Origin: Planctomycetales bacterium
GTDB taxonomy: Bacteria; Planctomycetota; Planctomycetia; Planctomycetales; Planctomycetaceae
NCBI GenBank assembly: GCA_028285345.1
Contig: JANQPT010000017.1
Coordinates: forward strand, 62,001 to 126,000
Direction: 5' to 3'
Length of the DNA stretch: 64,000 bases
Position 1 is the first letter of the stretch; each line of letters begins with the position of its first letter. The notes under the pieces are model-generated. The model had not been told where the DNA came from. It made no database searches and saw only the letters and a list, made by a program, of their open reading frames with translations. Positions 9,309 through 19,055 of this stretch are shown here, one piece after another. Both the position numbers and the translations under genes were made by a program.

Positions 9309-10088
9309 GAGACTCCTTTCATCACGCGGGAGTACGTTGGAGATCATCATCTCCTCATAGCTTTCATGCTGTGAGCTGCGCCGCGAGCGGGGAGGCCCCG
9401 GCGCACCTCGAACGAAAGTGCTAATTCGATGCACCCAGAGCTCCAAAAGCGAACCTCTGTATGGCATCACGGTCGACGGCTCCCGATGTTAAGGAACCGA
9501 ACTTCAATAGTTGGTGAAAGATTGAAAGACTGGTCTTGGATCAGAATGGCGCTACGGTTGGCCCGGAACCGGGCACTTTACCGGAAAACAAATGTCACAA
9601 CGCCAAGCCACCCGCCACAAGAGAAGATTTCTCAAGAGATAGGAGATTATTGGGGGTGCCCTGCCGCTAACTCATCTCTTTCCGCACAATCTCAGGGAGA
9701 GTTTTACCGAATCTCTTCAACGGCGCATTTCCTCTCGTTAGCGCATTATTACTGCCCGCTGCGCAATCGTCAATCATATTTGAGACGAAATGTCGGTTTC
9801 GACCTGAAGGATTGCTCATTAGGTGCAGATGAAACCTCGTCATTCATGACCGATCTCGCGGCGGTTTATTGCTGAGATTTGGCGGACGATCGCAACGTGT
9901 CGACCGCAGTCAGGAGGCATCAGGTGCGGGCTCAAAACGGCCACAATCCACACAATCGGTCCGATAGCTACGACCATAACGTCGTCTTCTAGAGTAATTT
10001 GAGTAAACACTCCTTCCGATGATGGGAAACAATACCGACGGACTATGAAATTCTGCGCATCAAGTTTCTCAGGGACGAGGTTCAGGTC
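9309..10088. other. 780-base gene-free region
   Basis: An open plus-strand frame at 9429-9875 crosses it, but has no ribosome site, odd composition (runs of Ser, Arg, Cys) and no recognisable domain. Base composition is lower in GC than its neighbours. It must hold the divergent promoters of the ArsR gene and the lipoprotein gene; I cannot pick them. Confidence 0.5.
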
Positions 10089-10958
10089 ATGTATGCCGCT
10101 CGCTTTGTTACGTTGTCTGTTGCCGTCACGTTCGCGGTCGCAGGGTGTGCCGGGACTGAGAAGAAGTCGGATCACTACCAGCGGTGGTCTGACTACTTCG
10201 AATGCAAAGCGCGTAAGCTTCGCCGTAAAGAGGCCGAGCGCCGGGCGGCCAAAGAGGAACGGAAGCGGGTTGAAGCGGAATGTTCCTGCTGTCCGCCGCG
10301 CGAGCCCGGCACGGTCAAAGAGACCGCTGAGACAGAGGTCCGGTTTCTGCTGGAAAACGATCTTTCGCTGGTGGACTACAATCTCGATTTTGAGGCCATT
10401 CAGCGGATGGCCAAGCGGCAGGCGAAGTTGGACGAAAACTACGACAAGGCGCGCAAGGCGTGGGAGGATTACGAAGACGAACGGCGCCGCCGGCACGAAG
10501 AGCAGGAACGAGCCCGTGCCCGCGCCGAAGCGACTGCACCCAAGTCGGTCGATCCCAGCGGTTGCGGCTGTGTCCGCGTGACCCCCAGTTGTGCCTACCC
10601 GCCGCCCACCGAGTATGTCCGCACACCGCCGCCTAAGCGTCGCGCAATTGGACTGGAAGAAATTCCGATCGTAATTCGTGCCAATGCCCGCTTCGATGTG
10701 GGGGACTTCGCGCTGCAGCGCTCGCGCGTGCGGCAGGACTACCAACCGGGTAAGCAACCCTGCTGCCCGCGCTGCGGCGTCCCTGGCTGTCAGGACCGGT
10801 GTGACTCTTGCGGGTACCGCCGCTCAGCAGAAGACCTTCGTTCTAACGTTCCGCCCGCACCGGCGGCAGTCGATGAATTGCCCGAGAACGAACCGCCGAC
10901 CGCCCAGAACCCACCCGAGAGCGGGACGGAATTCTATTCGTCGGCCGGTCTGTTCTAG
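10089..10958 (+). CDS. Cys-rich lipoprotein of unknown function
   Basis: A 289-residue protein with a lipoprotein signal: VAGC at residues about 17-20 after a hydrophobic stretch. The mature part is strongly charged and probably helical (KLRRKEAERRAAKEERKR), then has ECSCCPP, a helical segment about residues 80-150, a Pro-rich stretch (YPPPTEYVRTPPPK) and a late cluster CCPRCGVPGCQDRCDSCGYR near residues 222-241 that resembles a zinc ribbon. I do not recognise the family. Predicted to sit in the outer or inner membrane facing the periplasm. Confidence 0.75.
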   Translation: MYAARFVTLSVAVTFAVAGCAGTEKKSDHYQRWSDYFECKARKLRRKEAERRAAKEERKRVEAECSCCPPREPGTVKETAETEVRFLLENDLSLVDYNLDFEAIQRMAKRQAKLDENYDKARKAWEDYEDERRRRHEEQERARARAEATAPKSVDPSGCGCVRVTPSCAYPPPTEYVRTPPPKRRAIGLEEIPIVIRANARFDVGDFALQRSRVRQDYQPGKQPCCPRCGVPGCQDRCDSCGYRRSAEDLRSNVPPAPAAVDELPENEPPTAQNPPESGTEFYSSAGLF

Positions 10959-10990
10959 TTCTGAATCAGTGACTGAACGTGCAGCACCGA

Positions 10991-11890
10991 TCAACCGCGT
11001 AGAATGTCGATCAGCTCCTGTAGCAGTTGAGGATCGTCGGGGCGGGACGACAATGGAGGAGGCGGTGCCGGCCGGTCGGGAGGCGGTCCCAAATGTGGCA
11101 AGTTGCGCGCCCGCCGCGCATCCTCCTCGCTCGGCTCGACGATCCCCTCGCGGATCGACGCACTCATCAAGTGGCCGTCGCCCGGCGTGTGATCGCGCAA
11201 ACCAATAATGTGGCCGATTTCATGGCACATGGCGCCCTGATAACGAGTCGGATTCCAACTGTGTCCGGAATCGATGTCCAACTCCAGCACAAACCCATTG
11301 GGCGGTCCGACGTGTGATTCACCCAGAATCGAGCCTCCGCCGTCGATGAATTTGAAGTCGATAATCACGTTTGCCTGTTCACGCGGAACTTCCCAGGCAC
11401 GGACCAGTGCCACTCGCATCCATGACTCCCAAGCACGCCGAATCAGTCGGCGGGCGTCGGGAATGTTCGGCGTCCGCTCGATGTGGTAGAGGAACCATAG
11501 TTCGTTCGTGTCACGGCCTTGGGCGTCGCGGTTGCGGAAGCCGGCCGGCAGGGGAGCACGCGCATTGGGATCTTTGTCGTGGCAGGCAAACAGCGATAAC
11601 AATTCGCTCAACGAACGTCTGCCGAGAATGCCGTCTTCCTTGAGCACGCCGATTTCGTTTTGAAACCGCAGCACATGCTCCTCAACTGCTGCGAGCACAT
11701 CTTTGGTGGGGCCTGTCGCGGACGTCAAAACAGAAAGGAGTTCCGGATGACGTTCGGCAAGATTCTTGATGCCGGCGGCAAGCTCCAAGTCGTCCGGGAG
11801 CAGAAGTTCGTCGTCGGCCGACAACCGTTTTTTCCAATTTGCCAGCAGCTTCGTCGCCACATCCAGCAGCAGTGCCGTTTTGATGCTCAT
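10991..11890 (-). CDS. matrixin-like metalloprotease with PG-binding-like N-terminal domain
   Basis: A 299-residue protein. HEIGHIIGLRDH at residues 223-234 is a metzincin zinc site: His223, Glu224, His227, Gly230, with Asp233 in the usual third-ligand position and His234 next to it. A Met-turn follows (HLMSAS, Met242). Before it, GGGSILGESHVGPPNGF resembles the calcium-binding loop of matrixins. Residues about 66-105 (LRFQNEIGVLKEDGILG...SLSELL) resemble a peptidoglycan-binding domain as in MMP prodomains, followed by ACHD at 102-105, which could be a cysteine switch. There is no signal peptide. AAAGG lies before the ATG. The gene upstream encodes a secreted protein 74 bases away, likely the same operon. 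Confidence 0.8.
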   Translation of the reverse strand: MSIKTALLLDVATKLLANWKKRLSADDELLLPDDLELAAGIKNLAERHPELLSVLTSATGPTKDVLAAVEEHVLRFQNEIGVLKEDGILGRRSLSELLSLFACHDKDPNARAPLPAGFRNRDAQGRDTNELWFLYHIERTPNIPDARRLIRRAWESWMRVALVRAWEVPREQANVIIDFKFIDGGGSILGESHVGPPNGFVLELDIDSGHSWNPTRYQGAMCHEIGHIIGLRDHTPGDGHLMSASIREGIVEPSEEDARRARNLPHLGPPPDRPAPPPPLSSRPDDPQLLQELIDILRG

Positions 11891-11964
11891 CGTTCGCCTT
11901 TCATCAAGGTACCTGAAAGGTCAAGGGGCCTTCCGGAGAGGGAGCGCAGTCGCCGAGGCGCGCG

Positions 11965-12888
11965 TTAGTGACCAAACAGAATCCGCCGGCAGTCGTCATC
12001 ACGGCGATCATTGACAGAAGTGTCGGCGTTGTAGCGGTCGACGTATGACTGATAAGTCGCATAGTTCTCGATGAACGACTGGGCTTGATCGCGCTCTGTC
12101 GTGAGCCCTTGGGCGACTTCTTTGAGAAAGGCTGCATGCGCAGCGGGTTGCGGCAAATCGTCGGGATGCCGCCGCCAATTCTCGACATACATTTGATCCA
12201 CCGCCGCAAAGAAACTTGACCAAGCCTGCTTCGCCAACGACCCTTCGTCGAGGCCGTTTTCGAACACCGCTATCTCGTTCTTCAGGGACCGAATTCCGTC
12301 TTTGATCGCGACTTGCGGCTGACCACCCACTTCGCTGGGTCGATCGATGCGATTCGCCGCTTCTCGATAGACTCGCGCAACCTCCGCCACATGCTGCAAA
12401 AACTGCTGGTCGTCCTCATAGACGCGGTACTTGTGGAGCGCGTCGGACACCTGCTCGGCGATGCCATAATCCGACCTCAAACGTGCATCGAGCGCACGCT
12501 GCTTCGCCGCGCGGCGATCCGCCGTTGCGTGCAAAGAGCGGGCTACCGGTCGGCGCACTGCCGGTGAGTCCACTTTCACCGATCGCTGAAGTCGCTTGAC
12601 GGCGCCGTCGGCTCTGACGATCTTGCAGCGAATTAATAGTGCACCTGGTTGTTCGACGACGAATGACGGGAACCCGTCAGTATCCGCAATCATTTGCCAC
12701 TGCTGCCGGCCTTGCAGCTGATACTCCCAACTTGCATTAGCTCCAGGCTCCAGGTATTCATCCACAGATAGGAGAATTCGATCTCCCGGCGCCGGCTGAG
12801 CGGGCGAGCAAAGCAACCCGGCCGCTTTCACATCTAGACCCGGCCAGAGAAGAATCAAAAGGAGGATAAGACGCTTGGCGCTAAGCAT
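11965..12888 (-). CDS. secreted protein of unknown function next to matrixin gene
   Basis: A 307-residue protein with a clear signal peptide (LILLLILLWPGLDVKAAG). The N-terminal third looks like a beta-sandwich (GDRILLSVDEYLEPG, WEYQLQGRQQWQ). After residue about 115 it is helical and charged. I do not recognise the family. GGGAG lies before the ATG. It is the first gene of a likely two-gene unit with the matrixin-like protease, so it could be a substrate, inhibitor or adaptor; this is inference. Confidence 0.75.
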   Translation of the reverse strand: MLSAKRLILLLILLWPGLDVKAAGLLCSPAQPAPGDRILLSVDEYLEPGANASWEYQLQGRQQWQMIADTDGFPSFVVEQPGALLIRCKIVRADGAVKRLQRSVKVDSPAVRRPVARSLHATADRRAAKQRALDARLRSDYGIAEQVSDALHKYRVYEDDQQFLQHVAEVARVYREAANRIDRPSEVGGQPQVAIKDGIRSLKNEIAVFENGLDEGSLAKQAWSSFFAAVDQMYVENWRRHPDDLPQPAAHAAFLKEVAQGLTTERDQAQSFIENYATYQSYVDRYNADTSVNDRRDDDCRRILFGH

Positions 12889-13148
12889 GGGGATCTCCCT
12901 GGAGACGTGTTTTCTAATTCAACCTCATTGGAGATTCTGGCGTAATTCAGTCAACATTTCAACAAAATCTTCCCGCTTCACCTTGTTTTTCTAAACGCAG
13001 CAGTTTGCGCTGTCTTTTGAATGCGTTGGAGTCTCGCAAGGGGGTGTTCTACACAATCGCTGCACGGTTGCGCTCTGACCGTAGACGAATTCGACCTCCT
13101 GTTTTAGAAGTGTTGCTGCACAATTCCCGTTCGAGATGGAGTGATCAC

Positions 13149-14156
13149 GTGACACGATTCGCAATCCTGCTGCTCTGTTGTTGGTATCCGATTGCTGCCG
13201 CCGGTGCCGACGACGCCCCCCAATGGCAGCTCGTCACGCAAAAGGCCGCGTGGCAGGCGCGGGACTCGCAAGGGGAAGTGGTGTTTCAGGATCGCATTTG
13301 GATTCTGGGCGGCTGGTTCGATTCCTATTCGGCGCCGCCGCGCGACGTTTGGAGTTCGCCGGACGGCAAGGATTGGACGTTGGTAAATCGCCAGGCGCCT
13401 TGGAAGCACAGCGATCTGCCAATGTCGCTGGTGTTTAACGACAAAATTTGGCTGATGGGGGGCTGGTACAATGGCCGCTTGCCAGGGCATTCCGCGGGCA
13501 ATGAAGTCTGGTTTTCTGTCGACGGGAAAAAGTGGGAAGCGGCAACTAAACAGGCGGAGTGGACGCCTCGCCTAGCTTCCGCCTCGGTGGAGTTTCAAGG
13601 GAAAATGTGGATTCTAGGCGGCACGGAGAATTACTATTTCGGCGATGAGCGCAGCTTGAAGAATGACGTTTGGTCGTCCCCGGATGGAAAGCGTTGGACC
13701 CGCGTGACGGCTGAGGCGGAATGGGCGCCCCGGGCGTATCATGCGGCGGTGGTGCATGACGGAAAGATGTGGGTCTTCGGCGGCGGCAACTATGTGCCGG
13801 AGTACCAGGCATTCAACGACGTGTGGAGTTCGACTGACGGCAAGCACTGGGAGCGGGTCGCTGAACACGCCCCTTGGCATCCGCGGCTCTGGTTCTCGTC
13901 CGTGGTCTATCGGGATCGCATGTGGGTGCTGGGCGGCTGGTCGAATGATCCGTCGAAGAATTGGGGCGACGTGTGGTATTCGAAAGACGGCCGGGATTGG
14001 AAGCCGCTGAAATCCAAAACGACCTGGAAACCGCGGCACGAACATTCGGCGGTGGTTTTTCAGGACAAGATCTGGGTCGCCGGCGGCCATGCCCGCCCGC
14101 TGAACAGCGAAGTCTGGTCGCTTGAGGTCAGCCGCGAATGGCTCGATGCGCATTGA
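13149..14156 (+). CDS. secreted Kelch/galactose-oxidase-like propeller
   Basis: 335 residues from the GTG at 13149, which has GGAG 8 bases upstream and opens directly into a signal peptide (VTRFAILLLCCWYPIAAAGA). An upstream in-frame codon at 13005 would put 48 extra residues before it. Six Kelch-like repeats are visible, each with a hydrophobic strand then GG (IWILGGWF, IWLMGGWY, MWILGGTE, MWVFGGGN, MWVLGGWS, IWVAGGHA) and a 'VWSSPDGK.W' hairpin. It is most likely a six-bladed propeller outside the cytoplasm. No catalytic residues of galactose oxidase are evident. Confidence 0.85.
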   Translation: MTRFAILLLCCWYPIAAAGADDAPQWQLVTQKAAWQARDSQGEVVFQDRIWILGGWFDSYSAPPRDVWSSPDGKDWTLVNRQAPWKHSDLPMSLVFNDKIWLMGGWYNGRLPGHSAGNEVWFSVDGKKWEAATKQAEWTPRLASASVEFQGKMWILGGTENYYFGDERSLKNDVWSSPDGKRWTRVTAEAEWAPRAYHAAVVHDGKMWVFGGGNYVPEYQAFNDVWSSTDGKHWERVAEHAPWHPRLWFSSVVYRDRMWVLGGWSNDPSKNWGDVWYSKDGRDWKPLKSKTTWKPRHEHSAVVFQDKIWVAGGHARPLNSEVWSLEVSREWLDAH

Positions 14157-14674
14157 GCTTTTGCATTTCTCCAATCAGGCGATAACAGAGAATGGACCGA
14201 TGAGTATCGCTCCTGATTCGCGGCCGGCTTGATTGCGTACAAAAGTACGCTATAATCGGCGGTTGTGTATTGCGGAGACCAATTCGCGTTTTAGCAGTTG
14301 ACGTGTCCCCTTGCCCCCACGAGGTGCTCGCCGTGGATTGCCATCAAACTGATCGCTTGTTGCCGCTGCGGAAGCTTCGCTGCGCCGCGCGGCATATCCC
14401 GCTCAATGTCGTCCGGTGTTCGACGACACGCCGGCAATATCGCCGCCCGGCTGCACCACGCCGGCAATGTCCTGCACGCTGTTCTTCCACTTGCGAAACC
14501 AGACGGTGCGAGCATTGTTCACTCGTCAAAAGGGGAGATTCCCACCCTGGACCATAAGAAACCTAGACAAATCGCGAATCACGTTCATCAATAGTGGGCG
14601 GACGCGATCCGTCCATTAGATCTCGATCAGGCGCAACCAGGTTTGGAAACAGGCTCTAGCCAGATAGGCCGCTC
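14157..14674. other. gene-free leader of the MoxR operon
   Basis: 518 bases. It contains the promoter at 14229-14256. The roughly 400 bases between that promoter and the MoxR ATG carry no frame with a ribosome site and domain-like composition. Either the operon has a long untranslated leader or another promoter lies closer. Confidence 0.5.
14229..14256 (+). promoter_or_regulatory. sigma-70-type promoter with an inverted repeat in the spacer
   Basis: TTGATT at 14229-14234 and a perfect TATAAT at 14251-14256 are separated by 16 bases. The spacer is exactly the palindrome GCGTAC-AAAA-GTACGC (14235-14250). A repressor bound there would block the promoter. It points toward the MoxR operon 418 bases downstream. 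Confidence 0.6.
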
Positions 14675-15742
14675 ATGACAACCGAGAATGAAACCAGCCT
14701 CGACAAATCCGCGACGCCGGAGGAACTGCAAGCCGTCGCACAATTGCACGACAATTACCAAAAGATCTGCCAGCAAATGGGCGGGGTGATCGTCGGGCTG
14801 GAGGATGTGATCGAGCAAACGTTGATCGCCATTCTCTGCCGCAGCCATTGCATTTTGCAGGGCATGCCCGGCCTGGCGAAGACGATGTTGATATCGACGC
14901 TGTCATCGCTGTTGCATCTCACATTTCGCCGGATCCAATTCACGCCCGATTTGATGCCGGCGGACATCACCGGGACCGATGTGCTGGAAGAAGATCACAC
15001 CACAGGTAAACGGATCTTTCGGTTTGTGAAAGGGCCGCTGTTTGGAAACATCATCCTGGCGGACGAAATCAACCGCACGCCGCCCAAAACGCAGAGTGCC
15101 CTGTTGGAGGCGATGCAGGAACGGCAATTGACGATCGGTGGGGAAACCTATCCGCTACCCGATCCGTTTTTTGTGTTGGCGACACAAAACCCGATCGAGC
15201 AGGAAGGGACCTACACGCTCCCCGAGGCACAACTGGACCGCTTTATCTTTAAGATTCAGCTTTCCTATCCCAGTTACGAGAACGAGATCGAGATTTGCAA
15301 ACGGGTCACCACCGAGTACTCGGCGGAGACCGAGCCGGTGCTTTCGGGCGAACAATTGATTCAAATGCAGGGGGTCGTCCGCAAGGTGCCCGTGGCGGAG
15401 CATGTCTATGACTTTGCCGTGCGGTTGGCGCGGATGACGCGACCCGAAGAAGGCCAATTGCCGGCGGAACTGCAGGAGATGGTGCAATGGGGCGCCGGAC
15501 CGCGGGCCAGTATCTTTCTGCTGCTTGCCGCCAAAGCGCGGGCGATTCTGCATAAGCGGTACCACGCCACCGCTTCTGATGTGGCCCACGTCGCGCTGCC
15601 GGTATTGCGGCACCGGATAATTCCCACGTTCAATGCCGAGGCGGAAGGCATCACGACCGACCAGATTGTTCGCAAGCTGATTGCCAAATTGCGGCCCGAT
15701 CAGTCCGGCAAACAGCGAAGAGCGGCGGTTGGCAGCCGGTGA
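14675..15742 (+). CDS. MoxR-family AAA+ ATPase
   Basis: A 355-residue AAA_3 ATPase. Walker A is GMPGLAKT (63-70), Walker B IILADEINR, sensor 1 ATQNP, and the MoxR signature TPPKTQSALLEAMQE is intact. MoxR ATPases act as chaperones for protein complexes, usually with VWA proteins. It is the first of five genes: DUF58 follows after 39 bases, then BatA-like, VWA/amidotransferase-like and DUF4175-like genes. Start at the ATG at 14675. Cytoplasmic. Confidence 0.96.
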   Translation: MTTENETSLDKSATPEELQAVAQLHDNYQKICQQMGGVIVGLEDVIEQTLIAILCRSHCILQGMPGLAKTMLISTLSSLLHLTFRRIQFTPDLMPADITGTDVLEEDHTTGKRIFRFVKGPLFGNIILADEINRTPPKTQSALLEAMQERQLTIGGETYPLPDPFFVLATQNPIEQEGTYTLPEAQLDRFIFKIQLSYPSYENEIEICKRVTTEYSAETEPVLSGEQLIQMQGVVRKVPVAEHVYDFAVRLARMTRPEEGQLPAELQEMVQWGAGPRASIFLLLAAKARAILHKRYHATASDVAHVALPVLRHRIIPTFNAEAEGITTDQIVRKLIAKLRPDQSGKQRRAAVGSR

Positions 15743-15781
15743 TAGGCGGCATTTGGTTTTTCGGCAAACGGGAATCAACGG

Positions 15782-16696
15782 ATGGCGATCGACAACAACG
15801 GCATCGAACTGCTGGATTCGGGGGCGCTCGGCAAGGTCGGGCACTTGGAACTCCTTTCGAAGAACGTGGTCGACGGCGTGCTGTCGGGGAAACACCGTTC
15901 GACGCATCGAGGGGGCTGCTTCGAATTCGCTGAGCACCGCGCGTATTCGGCAGGTGACGAGATTCGGCTGATCGATTGGCGGGTCTACGCCAAGAGCGAC
16001 CGCTACTACATCAAACAATTCGAGGAAGAGACAAATCTGCAGGCGGTGATGGTGGTCGACGCCAGCGGATCGATGCAATTCGGACAATCGACGGTTTCCA
16101 AGCTCGACTACGCGCGAATGGCCTGCGCCTGCCTGTCGCGTCTCATGTTGCGGCAGCGCGACGCCGTGGGGATGGCGTTGATCGACCAGAAGATGCGGCA
16201 GTACATCCCGCCCCGGTCACAGGCTCATCATTTGCAGGCCTTGCTCGACGCCCTGCGGCGGACGCAGGCCGGAGGGATGACCGCGCTGTCCGGGAATCTG
16301 CACGAAGTCGCCCGGCGAATCAAACGCCGCGGATTGATTGTGATTTTTTCCGACTGCTTCGGCGACTTGGAGTCGCTCAAACGCGCGATTCATCATTTAC
16401 GGCTACGGGGTCATGAAGTGCTGATCTTCCACGTGCTGGCGCCGGAGGAACTTTCCTTTCCGTTTGACCGTTTCTCGCAGTTTGAATGTTTTGAGCAGGT
16501 CGATTTCCGCGTGGATCTCGATCCGCCCACAATTCGCAAACAGTACTTGCAGCGGATGCAGAACTATTTAGAGGACTTGCAGCAAAGTTGTACCCGATTG
16601 GGTTGTGATTATGTGCAATTCACCACGGATCGCGATTTAGGCGACACGCTGGCCTATTACCTCAGCCGCCGCGCCGCACAAATTAAGCAGCGTTGA
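15782..16696 (+). CDS. DUF58 family protein (VWA-like)
   Basis: 304 residues. The DUF58 core is clear: GDEIRLIDWRVYAK followed by the beta-strand VVDASGSM (residues 91-98), a VWA-type metal-binding DxSxS motif. Later IVIFSDCFGD is the strand near the second metal loop. DUF58 proteins are standard partners of MoxR ATPases; together they are thought to help mature or insert metal into a client complex. No membrane segment is seen. 51 bases before the BatA-like gene. Confidence 0.95.
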   Translation: MAIDNNGIELLDSGALGKVGHLELLSKNVVDGVLSGKHRSTHRGGCFEFAEHRAYSAGDEIRLIDWRVYAKSDRYYIKQFEEETNLQAVMVVDASGSMQFGQSTVSKLDYARMACACLSRLMLRQRDAVGMALIDQKMRQYIPPRSQAHHLQALLDALRRTQAGGMTALSGNLHEVARRIKRRGLIVIFSDCFGDLESLKRAIHHLRLRGHEVLIFHVLAPEELSFPFDRFSQFECFEQVDFRVDLDPPTIRKQYLQRMQNYLEDLQQSCTRLGCDYVQFTTDRDLGDTLAYYLSRRAAQIKQR

Positions 16697-16747
16697 ATGT
16701 AGACCAGCCAACGGCAAGTGGCCGGCTGGGTGCGTTGGGTTTCGTCG

Positions 16748-18964
16748 ATGAGCTTTTTAAGCGGATTCTTCTTGTGGGCTTTGCCGCTGGCAGCGGTTCC
16801 GGTGATGATCCATCTGTTCAACCGCCGCCGACGCCAAGTGGTGCAGTGGGGGGCGATGCAGTTTCTCAGCGACAGCCGCACGAAGAAACGACGGATTTGG
16901 CGTGTCGACGATTTGATATTGATGCTGCTGCGGGCGGCTTTGGTGCTGCTGATCGTGGCCGCCCTCGCTCGGCCGCTGTTGCATTCATCGTGGTTGGGAG
17001 GCGGCTCGGGACGCGAGGTGGTGCTCGTCATCGACACCTCGCTTTCCATGTCCCGCAAACTCGAGCGGGAGACCGTGCTTGACAAAGCTGCTGAGCAGGC
17101 GGGTCTGCTGTTGGACGAACTGGGTGACGGCGATACCGTCCGCGTGTTGTTGGCATCCAATCGCCCGCTGTGGCTCACGCCTTCGTCGCTCGACGTGAGC
17201 GGTGAGACTCGCGACCAAATCTTGGCTGGAATTTCGAAGTTACAGCCGACCTTGGCCAAGGCGGACTTGTTCGCCGCGGTCCAACTGGCCGTGCAAGTGG
17301 AACCTCCACACACAGCGACATCGCGGACGATCGCCGTGCTGACCGACGGCAGTCGGCATGGATGGCAAAGTGACGCGACGGCTGCTTGGACCGGTGTGCG
17401 GCGGATGATCGAGAACGCACCGGTTCCGACATCGATCAATGTGTTGGAATTGGCCGACGGCGAAGGACTGTTCACGAACCTATCGATTGACGGGCTGGAA
17501 ACGGACCGAAAACTGGTCGGCGTCGATGATCAGATCGTCATCCGCACGGTCGTCACCAATCGCGGCCCAGAATCGAGCCCGGCTGTTCTGTTAAACTGGG
17601 AGGCCGAGGACGAACCGCTGGGAGTCTCGTCGATTAACCCGCTCGAGCCGGGGGAATCGGCGACAATTCAATTTGAACATCAATTGGAGACTGCAGGCGT
17701 ATTTGAAATCCGCTGCCGGATTGACCGCACGGATGATTTGCCCGCCGACAGCACCGGCGCGCTGGTCGTTGAGGCGATCGAAAAAGTGCCGCTGCTGATC
17801 GTTCAATCCGAGGAGGCAGCGGAGAATCGACGCAGTGACGCCGACTATCTGCTGGCTGCACTTGGCCGCAGGAGCGATTCCTCTGCCGAAAATGACTGGG
17901 AATCGGTGTTTCATTCGAGCGTACATACCGCGGATGAATTGGAATCGCTCACTCTGAGCGACTATTTCGCGATCGTTCTGGTTGACGTCCCGGAATTATC
18001 CCAGGCGGCGGTGGAACGTCTGGGCGAATATGTCGCTTCCGGCGGCGGGCTCTGGATCACACTCGGCGAGCAAACCGATCCCGAAACGTTTAACGCTTTG
18101 TTTTACAACGAAGGTGACGGGCTGGCGCCGATGGCCCTGGGAGAAATTCGGGGCGATCCAAACAACCGGGAAGAATTCGACCTGGTCCATCCGCCTGAAG
18201 GTGAACACGTTGCTACACGGCTGTTGGGAGATACGCAACGGCTCGATGTGGACGAAGTGAGAATCTACGGTCGGCACCAGTTTCAAGGCTCCGCCGAACG
18301 CAACAACGTCTCGGTACTGCTTCGCTCAGGGCGCGGCCAAGTGCTGGCCGCAGAGAAATATACGGGGCGGGGCCGCGTGATCGTTCAGTGCCTGCCGATC
18401 GGATTGAGCTGGAGCAATCTTCCGCTGTGTCATATCTACGTGCCGCTGGTGCACGAGTGGCTCTGGTATCTGGCGGAACCCGCGGTTGCGCAGCGCAACG
18501 TGCAGCCGGGCGAACCGCTGATCTACTCCCAAGATGTTTCACCGACCGCGTCGAAAGCCGTGCTGCATCCACCGGTCGGCGATCCGGTTGAAATTCTGCC
18601 GATTCTGGAAGAGCGACGTGAGGTCTTCGCCTATCACCAGGCGTTCCTCCCGGGGAGCTACAGTTTGCAGGTGAATCCGGAGAGTGGTTCGCCGTTGAAA
18701 ATTCCGTTTCATGTCGTGCGGGACGTGGAAGAGTCAAATTTGACGCCGCTCGATGATTCTCAGCGAGCGCTGTTGGTCCAAGCGGGCGGACTGCGATTTA
18801 CGTCAGACGCGCTGGAAGTGCCGCCCGGGGATGCGGTGGAAGTCCGTCGCGAGCCGGTCTGGAGCCTGCTGCTGGCCGCGTTTTTGTTGTTGATCGTGCT
18901 AGAGATGTTGATTGCCTGTTGGTCGACTTCGCGCCGGTTCGGTTATCGGACGGCATCGGCCTAA
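16748..18964 (+). CDS. BatA-like membrane protein with VWA domain
   Basis: 738 residues from the ATG at 16748; a GTG at 16718 would add 10 residues. The N-terminus is the BatA module: a membrane helix then IHLFNRRRRQVVQWGAMQFL and a second helix near residues 57-75. The VWA domain starts VVLVIDTSLSM (DTSLS at 96-100) and continues to IAVLTDGSRHGW. A beta-sandwich region follows, then an amidotransferase-like fold (FAIVLVDVPELSQAA, SGGGLWITLGEQ), and a membrane helix near the C-terminus (WSLLLAAFLLLIVLEMLIA). The VWA domain probably faces the periplasm. Confidence 0.92.
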   Translation: MSFLSGFFLWALPLAAVPVMIHLFNRRRRQVVQWGAMQFLSDSRTKKRRIWRVDDLILMLLRAALVLLIVAALARPLLHSSWLGGGSGREVVLVIDTSLSMSRKLERETVLDKAAEQAGLLLDELGDGDTVRVLLASNRPLWLTPSSLDVSGETRDQILAGISKLQPTLAKADLFAAVQLAVQVEPPHTATSRTIAVLTDGSRHGWQSDATAAWTGVRRMIENAPVPTSINVLELADGEGLFTNLSIDGLETDRKLVGVDDQIVIRTVVTNRGPESSPAVLLNWEAEDEPLGVSSINPLEPGESATIQFEHQLETAGVFEIRCRIDRTDDLPADSTGALVVEAIEKVPLLIVQSEEAAENRRSDADYLLAALGRRSDSSAENDWESVFHSSVHTADELESLTLSDYFAIVLVDVPELSQAAVERLGEYVASGGGLWITLGEQTDPETFNALFYNEGDGLAPMALGEIRGDPNNREEFDLVHPPEGEHVATRLLGDTQRLDVDEVRIYGRHQFQGSAERNNVSVLLRSGRGQVLAAEKYTGRGRVIVQCLPIGLSWSNLPLCHIYVPLVHEWLWYLAEPAVAQRNVQPGEPLIYSQDVSPTASKAVLHPPVGDPVEILPILEERREVFAYHQAFLPGSYSLQVNPESGSPLKIPFHVVRDVEESNLTPLDDSQRALLVQAGGLRFTSDALEVPPGDAVEVRREPVWSLLLAAFLLLIVLEMLIACWSTSRRFGYRTASA

Positions 18965-19055
18965 AGCAATCGTTCTCGGAGAGAGCCGGGAACTGAAGGA
19001 AATGGTAAGAGTTTACAATGCCCGTTAGTGTCCGGCTCCGCCGGGATTGACGCAA

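Noticed and set aside
9429-9875. 148-codon plus-strand open frame between the ArsR gene and the lipoprotein
   Set aside because: No ribosome site, no domain, and composition unlike neighbouring proteins.
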